A stretch of 10,470 nt of DNA from JBOHPP01 sp050731755. Lineage in GTDB: Bacteria; Methylomirabilota; Methylomirabilia; Rokubacteriales; CSP1-6. Positions within the stretch are counted from its first letter, which is position 1. Each line of letters starts with the position of its first letter. Under the pieces are notes generated by a model. The model saw only the letters and a program-made list of their open reading frames with translations. It searched no databases and was not told the DNA's origin. The DNA lies in the NCBI GenBank assembly GCA_050731755.1, contig JBOHPP010000045.1:1-10470 (forward strand), read 5' to 3'. Shown in pieces: positions 1-8,608 of this stretch. A program made the translations under genes and the position numbers.

Positions 1-124
1 GGCCTCGACCACGCAGTCCGCGGCGACGCCGCGTACACGCGATCCCATCGATACGCCGAGCGCTGTACCCGTTGGAGGGAACGGGTCTCGTGCCGGGCGC
101 CTCGCCCCCCGGCCTGCGCGGCCG
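1..124. other. noncoding stretch downstream of rng with a hairpin
   Basis: No recognisable gene lies here. On the minus strand, downstream of the RNase G stop codon, there is a perfect 7-bp hairpin (ACCCGTT at 67-73 and AACGGGT at 80-86, 6-nt loop). A short GGGCG/CGCCC hairpin lies closer to the rng stop. Neither is followed by a T-tract on the minus strand, so intrinsic termination of the operon is not demonstrated. A minus-strand ATG at 48 opens a 16-codon frame that runs off the window edge; it has no visible ribosome binding site and I do not call it a gene. Confidence 0.4.
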
Positions 125-1648
125 TCACCGCACGTTGATCTGGAACTCGTCGCGATGCTGATGGCCCGACGCCGCCTGCACGGTGGCCTTCACGTCCAGC
201 AGGCGAGTGAGGCGCTGCAGCCCCTCGCGCCCGTCACCCTCTTCGAAATACGGCGCGAGGTCGGGGTGCACGCGCACGACGATCTCACGCCCGCCGGACT
301 CGCCGGCCTTGGCCTGTACCGCCCGGAACACTTCCGCCGCCAGCGTGGCTTCGGACTTCACGACGGCGCTGCCCCGGCAGGTCGGGCAGGTCATGGTCAG
401 CAGCGCGCGGAGATCCTGCCGCACGCGCTTGCGCGTCATCTCGACCAGGCCCAGCTCGGAGATTTCCAGCACGTTGGTCCGGGCCTTGTCGTCGGCCAGC
501 GCGCGCTTGAGCGCGCGGTACACCTCGGCGCGGTGCTCGGGCACCTCCATGTCGATGAAGTCGATGATGATGATGCCGCCCAGGTCGCGCAGGCGAATCT
601 GGCGGACGATCTCGCCCACCGCTTCCAGATTGATCTTGAGCACCGTCGCCTCGAAGTCCCGCTTGCCCACGTACTTGCCGGTGTTGACGTCGATGGAAAC
701 CAGGGCTTCGGTGTGATCGATGACGATGTACCCGCCGGACTTCAGCCACACCCGCCGGCGCAACGCCTTCTCGATGTCCTTCTCGACGCCAGAGGCCTCG
801 AACAACGGCGTGGGCGCGGCGTGCAGGCGGACCCGCTCGGACAGCGCCGGCACCAGCGTGCCCACGTAGTCCAAACACTTGTCGTAGACCTCCCGGCTGT
901 CGACGAGAAACTCGTCGACCTCGGGCGAGAGCAGGTCGCGGACCACCCGGAAGGTGAGGTCCCGCTCCTCGTGCAGCACCACCGGCCCCTTGGCCTGGTC
1001 GGCGCGGACCTGGATCTGCGACCACAGCCGGCCCAGGAACTCGACGTCGGCGGCCAGCTCTTCCTGGCCCTTGCCCTCGGCGTTGGTCCGGACGATGAAC
1101 CCGCCGGCCGGCGGATTGAGGCCACGCACCAGGGTGCGCAGGCGGTCGCGCTCCTGGTCGTCGCGGATCCGGCGCGAGACCCCCACGTGACGGGCCAGGG
1201 GCATGTAGACGAGATAGCGGCCGGGGATCGAGATGAACGAGGTGATGCGGGCCCCCTTGGTGCCCAGCGATTCCTTGGCCGCCTGGACGAGGACCTCCTG
1301 CCCCTTGCGGAGCACGTCCTCGATGGGAACCCGCGGCTCCCGCCGCGGCTCGGCTTCCTCCACCTCCACGTCGGCGACGTCGTCGTCGCCCCCGGCCACG
1401 TCGAGGACGTCCTCGGCGACACCGGCCGCGTAGTCGCCGGCATAGAGGAAGGCGTCCTTGGCGAGCCCGATGTCGACGAACGCCGCCTGCATGCCCGGCA
1501 GGACGTTCGTCACGACCCCTTTATAGACGCTCCCGACGATCGAGCGGCGGGCGTGCCGCTCCAGGTAGAGCTCGGTGAGCAGGTTGCCCTCCTGCACCGC
1601 CACGCGCGTCTCGGTGACCCCGGCGTTGACCAGAATACGCTTGCCCAC
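125..1648 (-). CDS. rng: ribonuclease G (RNase E/G family endoribonuclease)
   Basis: Single-strand-specific endoribonuclease of the RNase E/G family, known for 5' processing of 16S rRNA and mRNA decay in the cytoplasm. The 507-aa product matches RNase G length (489 aa in E. coli) and lacks the long C-terminal scaffold of RNase E. Visible in order: an N-terminal S1-type RNA-binding region (about 37-150, beginning SIVGSVYKGVV), then the catalytic DNase I-like domain with VSIDVNTGK (Asp320) and IIIDFIDM (Asp363), which match the metal-binding aspartates of RNase E, then the zinc-link CPTCRG (Cys421, Cys424), then a small C-terminal domain. Residues about 71-107 are an Asp/Glu-rich, low-complexity insertion inside the S1 region. 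The start is GTG, preceded by GAGGTG about six bases upstream. It lies 55 nt after rodA, same strand, as last visible gene of the mre operon. Confidence 0.95.
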   Translation of the reverse strand: MGKRILVNAGVTETRVAVQEGNLLTELYLERHARRSIVGSVYKGVVTNVLPGMQAAFVDIGLAKDAFLYAGDYAAGVAEDVLDVAGGDDDVADVEVEEAEPRREPRVPIEDVLRKGQEVLVQAAKESLGTKGARITSFISIPGRYLVYMPLARHVGVSRRIRDDQERDRLRTLVRGLNPPAGGFIVRTNAEGKGQEELAADVEFLGRLWSQIQVRADQAKGPVVLHEERDLTFRVVRDLLSPEVDEFLVDSREVYDKCLDYVGTLVPALSERVRLHAAPTPLFEASGVEKDIEKALRRRVWLKSGGYIVIDHTEALVSIDVNTGKYVGKRDFEATVLKINLEAVGEIVRQIRLRDLGGIIIIDFIDMEVPEHRAEVYRALKRALADDKARTNVLEISELGLVEMTRKRVRQDLRALLTMTCPTCRGSAVVKSEATLAAEVFRAVQAKAGESGGREIVVRVHPDLAPYFEEGDGREGLQRLTRLLDVKATVQAASGHQHRDEFQINVR

Positions 1649-1703
1649 GGCAGCACCTCGCCGGCACAGCGGGCTGCGCGGAATGTCGCGCGTGCGCCGT
1701 GCC

Positions 1704-2798
1704 TCATTGGAACTGCCGCATTCGAACCGAGAGGAGCAGGCCGAGGGCCGTCATGGAGACGAGCATCGAGGACCCGCCGTAGCTCATGAACGGCAGAGGA
1801 ATCCCGACGACGGGCAGCAGCCCCGTCACCATCCCCACATTGATGAGGATCTGGGCCGCCAGCAGGCAGGTCGCACCCAGCGCCACCAGCCGTCCCACGG
1901 GCTCCCGGGCGGCGGCGGCGATGTCGAAGCCCCGCACCAGGAGCAGCGCGTAGCACACCAGCAGCACCAAGCATCCCAGGAAGCCCCACATCTCGGCGAA
2001 TACGGCGAAAATGAAGTCCGTGTGGCGCTCCGGCAGGAAGGCCAGCCGGCTCTGGGTGGCGCCGGCGATCCCCTTCCCGAGGAGCTGCCCCGATCCGATC
2101 GCGATCTTGGCCTGGATCACGTTGTAGGCGGTCCCCTGGGGATCGCGCACCGGATCCAGGTACACCATGATTCGTTCCCGCTGATAGTCCTTGAGGGCGA
2201 GCCAGGCCAGGGGAAGCGCGGCCAGGCCGGCCACGAGGAGGCCGCCGAGGAGCCGGAACCGTACACCCGCGCCCACCAGCATGGCGATCAGCACGGGCCA
2301 GAGTAGCAGCGCCGTCCCCAGGTCGGGCTGTCGCACGATCAGCCCGAAGGGCACGGCGACGATTGGCAGCAGCAGCGCCAGGATCCCCAGCGTGGGAGGC
2401 TGGGCCCAGCGCGAGACGAGGAACCACACCAGCATGAGCAGAAAGGCGATCTTGAAGAGCTCCGCCGGTTGCACGGTGACCGGGCCCACGCCGATCCACC
2501 GGCGGGCCCCCGAGACCGTCCGACCAACCACGAGGACGACGGCCAAGCCGGCCAGCCCCCCAAGATAGAGGGCCGGGCCCAGACGTACGAGCCGCCGGTA
2601 ATCGACGCTGGCGACCAGGACGAGGGCCACAATCCCGACGCCCACCCATAGGAGCTGGCGGACGACGACGCCGCCGCCGATCCGGACCACGTTGAGGTTG
2701 GCCAGTGTGGCAGTGCTCAACGCGACCAGGCCGAGCACGGCGCCCAGCAGTGGCCAGTCCACGTTCTGGAGCAGGCGGCGATCGATGCCGATGATCAC
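1704..2798 (-). CDS. rodA: RodA, SEDS-family peptidoglycan glycosyltransferase
   Basis: Integral membrane SEDS protein that polymerises lipid II into glycan strands for cell elongation, working with PBP2. The 364-aa product has about ten hydrophobic segments. Family hallmarks are present: SGARRWIGVG and VQPAELFKIA (about 96-118), IVRQPDLGTALL (about 154-165), the loop motif DPVRDPQGTAYN (215-226) containing the catalytically important Asp region, IGSGQLLGKG (234-243), FLPERHTDFIFAV (254-266), and the C-terminal IPLPFMSYGGSS (333-344). The start chosen is GTG at 2798, 34 nt after the mrdA stop. The frame is open further upstream, but that part is Arg/Ser-rich, overlaps mrdA and does not resemble RodA. 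No clear Shine-Dalgarno precedes the GTG, so translational coupling to mrdA is likely (inference). The start is less certain than the identity. Confidence 0.95.
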   Translation of the reverse strand: MIIGIDRRLLQNVDWPLLGAVLGLVALSTATLANLNVVRIGGGVVVRQLLWVGVGIVALVLVASVDYRRLVRLGPALYLGGLAGLAVVLVVGRTVSGARRWIGVGPVTVQPAELFKIAFLLMLVWFLVSRWAQPPTLGILALLLPIVAVPFGLIVRQPDLGTALLLWPVLIAMLVGAGVRFRLLGGLLVAGLAALPLAWLALKDYQRERIMVYLDPVRDPQGTAYNVIQAKIAIGSGQLLGKGIAGATQSRLAFLPERHTDFIFAVFAEMWGFLGCLVLLVCYALLLVRGFDIAAAAREPVGRLVALGATCLLAAQILINVGMVTGLLPVVGIPLPFMSYGGSSMLVSMTALGLLLSVRMRQFQ

Positions 2799-2832
2799 GG
2801 GCGGCGCTCGAGGCCGCCGGCGGGGCCCGACG

Positions 2833-4659
2833 TCATCCGGCGTGCTCGACGGCCGCGACCTTCTCGAAGAAGATCGCGTTGAGGATCTTACGAGCGATCG
2901 GGGCGGCCACCTGACCGCCACGGCCGCCCCGCTCCACCAGCACGACGACCACCACCTCGGGGTCGCGGGCCGGAGCGTACGCGGCGAACCAGGCGTGGTC
3001 CTGGCCGCGGTCGGCCCGGGAGTTCGCGAACATCTGGGCGGTTCCCGTCTTGCCGGCGATTTCCAGACCCGGAATCCGCGCCGGGACGCCGGTGCCGTCT
3101 TCGACGACGGCGACCAGGCTCCGGCGCAGGAAGCCCCAGACCACGGGAGACAGCTCGACGTGCCCGGTCACCCGGCCGGGATCGCTCCAGAGCACCTCCC
3201 GGTCGCGCCGCTCGATGCGCTGCACGAGCCGCGGCTTCCAGAGGACGCCGCCGTTGGCGATCGCCGACATGAACGTCCCCACCTGAATTGGCGTCACCAG
3301 CACCGGCCCCTGGCCGATGGAGATGTTGACGACGTCCCCGAGCAGCCAGTTCTCGCGACCCCGGCGGAGCTGGGGCCGGGGCAGGAGACCGAACCGCTCG
3401 CCGGCCAGATCGATGCCCGTGGCCCGACCGAGGCCGAACATGCGCGCGTACTTGGCCATGACCGGGCCTCCGATCTTCAGCCCGGCCTGGTAGTAGTAGA
3501 TGTTGCAGGAGTCGACCAGCGCCCGCTGCAAATCGACCTCGCCGTGGCCCTCCGGCTTCCAGTCACGGAACGTCCCGGTCCCCAGGGTGAACACGCCGGT
3601 GCAGTACACCTGGTCGAGCGGAGCGAGAATCCGCTCTTGCAAGCCCGCGGCCGTGATCACGATCTTGAACACCGAGCCTGGCGCATACTGGCTCTGAATC
3701 GTGCGGTTGAGCAGGGGATAGTTGGGGTCCTGGACCACGCGCATCCAGGCCGCGCGATCGATCGAACCGGTGAACCGGTCGATGGGAAACGCCGGCGTGG
3801 ATACCATGGCCAGCACGTCGCCGCTGCGGGGATCCATCACCACCACCGCGCCCGCCTTGCCCTCCATGGCCGCTTCGGCCGCCTCCTGGATCCGACGGTC
3901 CACCGTGGTGACGACCTCGGCCCCCGGCTGCGGCTCGCTCTGCTGGATCACGCGGACGGGACGTCCCAGCGCATCCACTTCGATCCGCTCGCCGCCGTCA
4001 CGTCCGCGCAGGTGCTCGTCGAGCAGGCGCTCGAGCCCGCTCTGCCCCACCATGTCCCCGCGCCGGTAGCGGCCCTGCCGGAGTTGTTCGTCGCTCGCCT
4101 CGCGGACGTACCCGAGCAGATGGGCGGCGAAGCGGCTGGAGGGGTAGGTGCGCTGCGGCTCCACCTCCACGATCACGCCGGGCAGCTCCAGCTTCCACTC
4201 CTCGATCTTCGCCATATCCTCGAGAGCCAGGCCCCGGCGCACCCGCACCGGCAGAAAGGAGTCGGACGCCACCCGCGCCACCGAGTCGGCCAGCTCCTGG
4301 AAGGGGATGCGGATCAGGGCGGCGACCCGGCCGAGCACGGCATCCCGCTCGTCGGGATCGCGGGGGAGCTCGCGAGGGATCAGCGACAGCGTGAAGGCCG
4401 GCCGGTTGTCGACGAGAGGAACGCCATGGCGGTCGAACAGCACCCCGCGGGGGGCGGCGACGGGCCGGATGCGCAGGCGGTTCTTGTCGGACGCATCCAG
4501 GAAGTGGCCACCTTCCAGCACCTGCAGGTACCAGAGCTGGCCGATCACGAAGCAGAACGACACCAGGACGACGGCGGCGATGGCCGTGATGCGGCCCTTG
4601 CCGTCGGAGCGCTCCGACGCCGGCCGCCAGTAGGTCGCCCCGAAGCGCCGGCGCATCAT
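2833..4659 (-). CDS. mrdA: penicillin-binding protein 2, peptidoglycan D,D-transpeptidase
   Basis: Class B PBP that cross-links side-wall peptidoglycan as the partner of RodA. The 608-aa product has a short cytoplasmic tail, one membrane anchor (about 24-45), the PBP2 N-terminal dimerisation/pedestal region beginning APRGVLFDRHG (69-79), a second pedestal part around VGQSGLE (204-210), and the transpeptidase domain from about residue 265. All three active-site motifs are intact: SxxK as SVFK (Ser329 nucleophile), SxN as SCN (384-386) and KTG as KTGT (537-540). The start ATG overlaps the mreD stop (ATGA-type), with a second ATG directly after it and a GGAG seven or more bases upstream, so translation should be coupled to mreD. 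The mreD-mrdA-rodA order is the conserved elongasome arrangement. Confidence 0.96.
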   Translation of the reverse strand: MMRRRFGATYWRPASERSDGKGRITAIAAVVLVSFCFVIGQLWYLQVLEGGHFLDASDKNRLRIRPVAAPRGVLFDRHGVPLVDNRPAFTLSLIPRELPRDPDERDAVLGRVAALIRIPFQELADSVARVASDSFLPVRVRRGLALEDMAKIEEWKLELPGVIVEVEPQRTYPSSRFAAHLLGYVREASDEQLRQGRYRRGDMVGQSGLERLLDEHLRGRDGGERIEVDALGRPVRVIQQSEPQPGAEVVTTVDRRIQEAAEAAMEGKAGAVVVMDPRSGDVLAMVSTPAFPIDRFTGSIDRAAWMRVVQDPNYPLLNRTIQSQYAPGSVFKIVITAAGLQERILAPLDQVYCTGVFTLGTGTFRDWKPEGHGEVDLQRALVDSCNIYYYQAGLKIGGPVMAKYARMFGLGRATGIDLAGERFGLLPRPQLRRGRENWLLGDVVNISIGQGPVLVTPIQVGTFMSAIANGGVLWKPRLVQRIERRDREVLWSDPGRVTGHVELSPVVWGFLRRSLVAVVEDGTGVPARIPGLEIAGKTGTAQMFANSRADRGQDHAWFAAYAPARDPEVVVVVLVERGGRGGQVAAPIARKILNAIFFEKVAAVEHAG

Positions 4660-5141
4660 TCGAAGCTCCGCCGCTCCTGGGTCCAGGCCAGCGCGAAGAC
4701 GAACGCCGCCCCCAAAAAGCCGTTGTAGAGCGCTTGGGGCAGGACGGCGAACGTCATGAGGTCGCCGAATGAGGCGGGGAAGTGAAAGACTCGCAGCAAC
4801 CCGAACCGCGCCAACCCCTCGAGGACGCTGAGAACGACCAGGCCCGGCACCTGCACGAGCGGCTGGGTGGCCGAGAGCCGACTGCCCAGCATCCCGACCG
4901 CGAAGCCCACCACGGCCTTGGTGCAGGCCTGCACGCCTAGGAGCCCACCCCCCGCGGTGTCCTGGAGGAGCCCGGCCACGAATCCGCCCACGCAGCCGAA
5001 CTCCGGCCCGCGCCGGAGCGCCAGCAGCACGACCACGATCAGCGGGATGTCGGGCGCAACGTCCGCGATGCGGAGCGCCGGCGCGATCGTGGCGTGGGCT
5101 ATGCCGCCGCCAAAAATCGTGAGGGCCAGGAGCCCGCGCAT
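4656..5141 (-). CDS. mreD: rod shape-determining protein MreD
   Basis: Small integral membrane protein of the elongasome, associating with MreC and the RodA-PBP2 pair. The 161-aa product is the usual MreD length (about 160 aa). It is almost entirely hydrophobic with about five membrane segments, including IPLIVVVLLALRRGPEFGCV and the typical GLLQDTAGGGLLG loop (about 58-70). MreD varies greatly in sequence, so the call rests on size, topology and position between mreC and mrdA. The ATG at 5141 has no good Shine-Dalgarno. It is preceded by a strong hairpin (5152-5183) and by the stop of a 45-codon frame that is in phase with mreD, separated only by TAG-CCG. The 3' end overlaps the mrdA start by 4 nt. 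A different true start is possible. Confidence 0.9.
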   Translation of the reverse strand: MRGLLALTIFGGGIAHATIAPALRIADVAPDIPLIVVVLLALRRGPEFGCVGGFVAGLLQDTAGGGLLGVQACTKAVVGFAVGMLGSRLSATQPLVQVPGLVVLSVLEGLARFGLLRVFHFPASFGDLMTFAVLPQALYNGFLGAAFVFALAWTQERRSFE

Positions 5142-5144
5142 CGG

Positions 5145-5282
5145 CTAGTCATCGGAGGGGGCGGACGTTACGGCCCCCTCCGAACCCAAAAGTTGCGCGG
5201 GCAAAGCCTGCGCTCGAACGGCGGTGACTCCGACACTCTCCGAGCCGCGGAACGTGGCGAGCGAGCGCCGGCGAGGTCTCAT
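5145..5282 (-). CDS. possible 45-codon ORF in the mreC-mreD gap
   Basis: An uninterrupted 45-codon frame exactly fills the gap. Its ATG comes one base after the mreC stop (TAG-C-ATG), and its TAG is three bases before the mreD ATG, in the same frame as mreD. The conceptual product starts MRPRRRSLATFRGSESVGV, is Arg- and Ser/Ala-rich, has no membrane segment and matches no family I know. A weak G-run (GGGGG) at the mreC end could act as a ribosome binding site, and coupled re-initiation is plausible. The frame also runs through two hairpins, which suggests a repeat or regulatory insertion rather than a selected gene. Reality as a protein is doubtful; the region itself is worth annotating. Confidence 0.25.
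   Translation of the reverse strand: MRPRRRSLATFRGSESVGVTAVRAQALPAQLLGSEGAVTSAPSDD
5152..5183. repeat. 11-bp perfect inverted repeat upstream of mreD
   Basis: Arms TCGGAGGGGGC (5152-5162) and GCCCCCTCCGA (5173-5183) pair perfectly around a 10-nt loop. In the mre mRNA (minus strand) this hairpin would end 10 nt before the mreD start. There is no T-tract after it, so it is not an ordinary intrinsic terminator. It could limit mreD translation, stabilise or process the mRNA, or be part of a dispersed REP-like repeat. A second imperfect hairpin (arms 5195-5202 and 5206-5213, loop AAA) lies beside it. Confidence 0.7.
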
Positions 5283-5283
5283 G

Positions 5284-6120
5284 CTAGCCCCCGTTGGCGA
5301 AGTACGCCGTCACGTCGCGCATCCGCTCACCGGTCACGAGCAGCACTTCGTCGATGCGGGCGAAGTCCACGGCCGGTTCCAGCGCCGCGTAGTGGAAGAG
5401 CGCCGCCCCACGGTCGTCGATGGTGCGCACCCGACCGATGGGCACGCCGCGGGGGAACAACCCGCCCTGCCCGGAGCTCACCACGAGATCCCCGACGGCC
5501 AGGCCGGCGCCATCCCGGGCCATGTACTTGAGGCGCAGGCTGCCGCGCGGGTCGCCCTCCACGATGCCGGGGGCGCGCGTGCGTAGCACATGGGCGCCCA
5601 CGGTGGAGGCGGGGTCAGTGAGCACCTGGACGATCGACGCGCCCGGGCGCACCTCCACCACCCGCCCGACCAGCCCGTCCGGAGAGATCACGGCAGTCAG
5701 CCGCCGGATGTCGTCGGCCCGCCCGCGGTTGACGGTCAGCGAGCGCACCCAGCCACCCCACTCGCGGGCGATGATCTCTCCGGGCAGCGTCTCCAGCGGC
5801 AGCCGGGTCCGGAGCTGGAGCAGCCGCCGCAGCCTGCGGTTTTCCTCCGAGGTCTCGACCGTCACCAGCGCCTCCACGCGCATCCGCTGGTTGTCATCGC
5901 GGAGGCGGCGGTTCTCGACCCGAACGTTCTTCCAGTCCAGGTACGTGGTCCACACTCCGAGAGACCCTCGATGGATGGCGGCCAGGGCCTTCTGGACAGG
6001 CGTGGTGATCAACGCGATGAGGTCGGCGGCCGGTGTGGCGTGGCCGCGCGTCTGCACGCTGAGGAGCAGAAGGCACACGGCCAGCACGGAACCGAGCACC
6101 GCCAGCCGACGAACCTTCAC
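5284..6120 (-). CDS. mreC: rod shape-determining protein MreC
   Basis: Periplasmic scaffold of the elongasome that binds PBP2 and links it to MreB/MreD. The 278-aa product has a short basic N-terminus, one membrane anchor (about 6-21), a predicted coiled coil rich in Arg/Glu/Asn/Leu (about 61-103), then the two beta-barrel domains of the MreC core. Family motifs include ISPDGLVGRVVEV (145-157) and VVSSGQGGLFPRGVPIGRV (213-231). The start is GTG at 6120, preceded by a strong AGGAGG five bases upstream. The gene begins 21 nt after mreB on the same strand. The C-terminus is short after the last barrel motif, as in many MreC proteins. The stop is followed by the unusual 142-nt gap before mreD. 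Confidence 0.95.
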   Translation of the reverse strand: MKVRRLAVLGSVLAVCLLLLSVQTRGHATPAADLIALITTPVQKALAAIHRGSLGVWTTYLDWKNVRVENRRLRDDNQRMRVEALVTVETSEENRRLRRLLQLRTRLPLETLPGEIIAREWGGWVRSLTVNRGRADDIRRLTAVISPDGLVGRVVEVRPGASIVQVLTDPASTVGAHVLRTRAPGIVEGDPRGSLRLKYMARDGAGLAVGDLVVSSGQGGLFPRGVPIGRVRTIDDRGAALFHYAALEPAVDFARIDEVLLVTGERMRDVTAYFANGG

Positions 6121-6141
6121 ATCGACCTCCTACACGTCGCG

Positions 6142-7173
<1,032 letters not shown>

Positions 7174-7198
7174 CGGGGCTCCGTCTCTGATGCTGTGG

Positions 7199-7204
7199 AT
7201 TGTA
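7199..7204 (-). promoter_or_regulatory. possible sigma-70 -10 element for mreB
   Basis: On the minus strand this reads TACAAT, five of six matches to TATAAT, about 26 bases before the mreB start codon. The expected -35 position holds a G-run with no TTGACA-like hexamer. It could be a weak or activator-dependent housekeeping promoter beside the sigma-54 candidate. Confidence 0.3.
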
Positions 7205-7242
7205 AAAGCCGCCCGCCCCCCCGACGGGAGCGACGCTACATT

Positions 7243-7259
7243 AGCACACACTGTGCCAG
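7243..7259 (-). promoter_or_regulatory. candidate sigma-54 (RpoN) promoter of the mre operon
   Basis: Read on the minus strand, CTGGCACAGTGTGTGCT matches the sigma-54 consensus YTGGCACR-N4-TTGCW with one mismatch in the -12 box. The invariant GG (-24) and GC (-12) are exactly ten bases apart. Transcription would start near 7232, leaving a leader of roughly 58 nt that contains the mreB ribosome binding site. The same bases also form a GCACA-3-TGTGC palindrome, so an alternative reading is a repressor operator. This is a consensus match only. Confidence 0.5.
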
Positions 7260-7461
7260 TCTTGCGGAAAATCGCAGGTTTGGCGGGGACTTAGCACCAT
7301 CGCGGTGCCGATCAGTGGCCTTCATCCCGAAAAGGAAAAGGTTTTCATAGGGTTCTCACCCACTTCGCCCGGCGGCGTCCAGCGTCTGGCACCTCAACTC
7401 CCGTCCGCCAGATCCGGCGAAGCCGGTAGGCTCTACAGGCGTTACGTCCACACTGGCACAT

Positions 7462-7491
7462 CGGTGACCGCTCGTGTCACGCCTGTCACCG
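7462..7491. repeat. inverted repeat, possible operator
   Basis: CGGTGAC (7462-7468) and GTCACCG (7485-7491) are perfect 7-bp inverted arms. A further GTCAC (7476-7480) inside the loop creates an alternative GTGAC/GTCAC pair. It lies 86 bp upstream of the chosen start of the plus-strand gene. The function is inferred from position only. Confidence 0.35.
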
Positions 7492-7576
7492 TGCACCGGG
7501 TCTCGGAGGGCTACCGCGGTCCGTCTGGCTGGGGTTGGCGCACGCGGCGTTCAGGTATAGCATCGGCGCCGCTGCC

Positions 7577-8608
7577 GTGACAACCGACGACATCGAAGTC
7601 TGGTTCGAGCGGGGCATGACCGACGGGTTGCCCGTCGTTCCGCCGACGCGCGAGCGGGTCGAGCGGATGCTGGGTGGCACCGGGCGCTCGAGCGAGCAAC
7701 TCCTCGGCGAGATGCCGCCGAACTACGGGCGACTGACGGTCGAGAAGGTCGCCATCAACGCCGTCATGGCCGGCTGCCGTCCTGCGTATCTGCCCGTGGT
7801 CATCGCCGCTGCCGAGTGCGCCTGCGATCCCGCGTTCAACCTGCATGGGGTCGCCACCTCCACCCACTTCTCGGCACCTCTCATCATCGTCAACGGGCCG
7901 GTTCGTAGCCGCATCGGTCTCAACTGTGGCTTCGGGGTGTTCGGCCCCGGGTACCGGGCCAACGCCACCATCGGTCGGACCCTCCGCCTGCTCATGATCA
8001 ACATTGGCGGGGCCAAGCCGGGCGAGATCTCGATGTCCACATTCGGCCATCCCGGCCGCTACACCTATTGCATCGGCGAGAACGAGGAGGCCAGTCCCTG
8101 GCCGCCCTACCATGTCGAGTGTGGCTTCGCGCCGGCGGCCAGCACCGTCACGCTCTTCGCCGGCGAGGGACCGCACGGCATCTCCGACCATGCGAGCCGG
8201 ACGGCACCCGCGCTGGCTGGCTCGCTCGGCTGGTCCATGGCCGGGCTCTGGAACAGCAAGCACTTTCCGCTCTACTCGCACACCCTCCTGGTCGTCGGCC
8301 CCGAGCACGCGCAGACCTTCGCCGAGGCCGGCTGGAGCAAAGCCGACCTGAAACGGCACCTCTACGAGACCATCCGCCGGCCCTACCGCGAGTTGCTGCC
8401 CGACGCCGACCACGGCGAAGCCACCAACCTGCGTCACGGCCGGACCGCGCCGGCGCCGGAAGCGATGATCCCGAAGTTTCCATCGACCGATGAGCTCCAT
8501 GTCCTGGTGGCCGGGGGCACCGCCGGCCGCTTCTCGATGGCCGTGCCGGGATGGCTGGGCACCAAGAACGGCTCACGCCCGGTGATTCGGGCTGTAGAAA
8601 CTAATTGA
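7577..8608 (+). CDS. conserved uncharacterised protein with TDGLPVVPPT motif
   Basis: I do not know a demonstrated function. The 343-aa product begins with a short amphipathic helix followed by GMTDGLPVVPPTRERVERML (13-32). From memory, this signature belongs to a conserved hypothetical family, sometimes found near UGSC-type (seleno)proteins; that association is low confidence. Also visible are a Gly/Ala-rich central part, six cysteines (67, 81, 83, 117, 165, 182) including a CAC at 81-83, an FGVFGPGYRANATIGR segment (119-134) and a C-terminal WLGTKNGSRPV (326-336). There is no signal peptide or clear membrane span, so it is probably cytoplasmic. The start chosen is GTG at 7577, since homolog-like sequence begins there; an in-frame TTG at 7535 adds 14 residues. 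No Shine-Dalgarno is visible for either. The stop codon lies inside the -35 box of the next transcription unit. Confidence 0.75.
   Translation: MTTDDIEVWFERGMTDGLPVVPPTRERVERMLGGTGRSSEQLLGEMPPNYGRLTVEKVAINAVMAGCRPAYLPVVIAAAECACDPAFNLHGVATSTHFSAPLIIVNGPVRSRIGLNCGFGVFGPGYRANATIGRTLRLLMINIGGAKPGEISMSTFGHPGRYTYCIGENEEASPWPPYHVECGFAPAASTVTLFAGEGPHGISDHASRTAPALAGSLGWSMAGLWNSKHFPLYSHTLLVVGPEHAQTFAEAGWSKADLKRHLYETIRRPYRELLPDADHGEATNLRHGRTAPAPEAMIPKFPSTDELHVLVAGGTAGRFSMAVPGWLGTKNGSRPVIRAVETN

Larger units (their letters stand above)
7174..7576. other. divergent intergenic region between mreB and the uncharacterised gene
   Basis: About 400 noncoding bases. The left part carries the mreB promoter candidates. 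Inverted repeats are present at 7294-7308 (GCACC-5-GGTGC), about 40 bp upstream of the sigma-54 match and so placed where an enhancer-binding protein could sit, and at 7462-7491 (CGGTGAC-16-GTCACCG, with an extra GTCAC inside the loop), which looks like an operator facing the plus-strand gene. Near 7555 there is a weak TATAGC with a poorly spaced TTGGCG. No small gene or RNA gene is convincing. Confidence 0.5.

Noticed and set aside
1..48. A minus-strand ATG frame running off the left edge.
   Set aside because: Only 16 codons are visible, with no ribosome binding site and no recognisable motif.
155..4728. Long plus-strand open frames opposite rng, rodA and mrdA (including ones of over 500 and over 600 codons).
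   Set aside because: Their products are His/Asp/Arg/Pro-rich antisense translations of well-identified genes, with no domains; such frames are expected in GC-rich DNA.
7305..7580. A 91-codon plus-strand frame in the mreB-divergent region.
   Set aside because: No ribosome binding site, composition like random GC-rich sequence, and it runs into the conserved gene in a different frame.
7511..8500. A 329-codon minus-strand frame opposite the TDGLPVVPPT gene.
   Set aside because: Low-complexity shadow of the conserved plus-strand frame, with no family motif.
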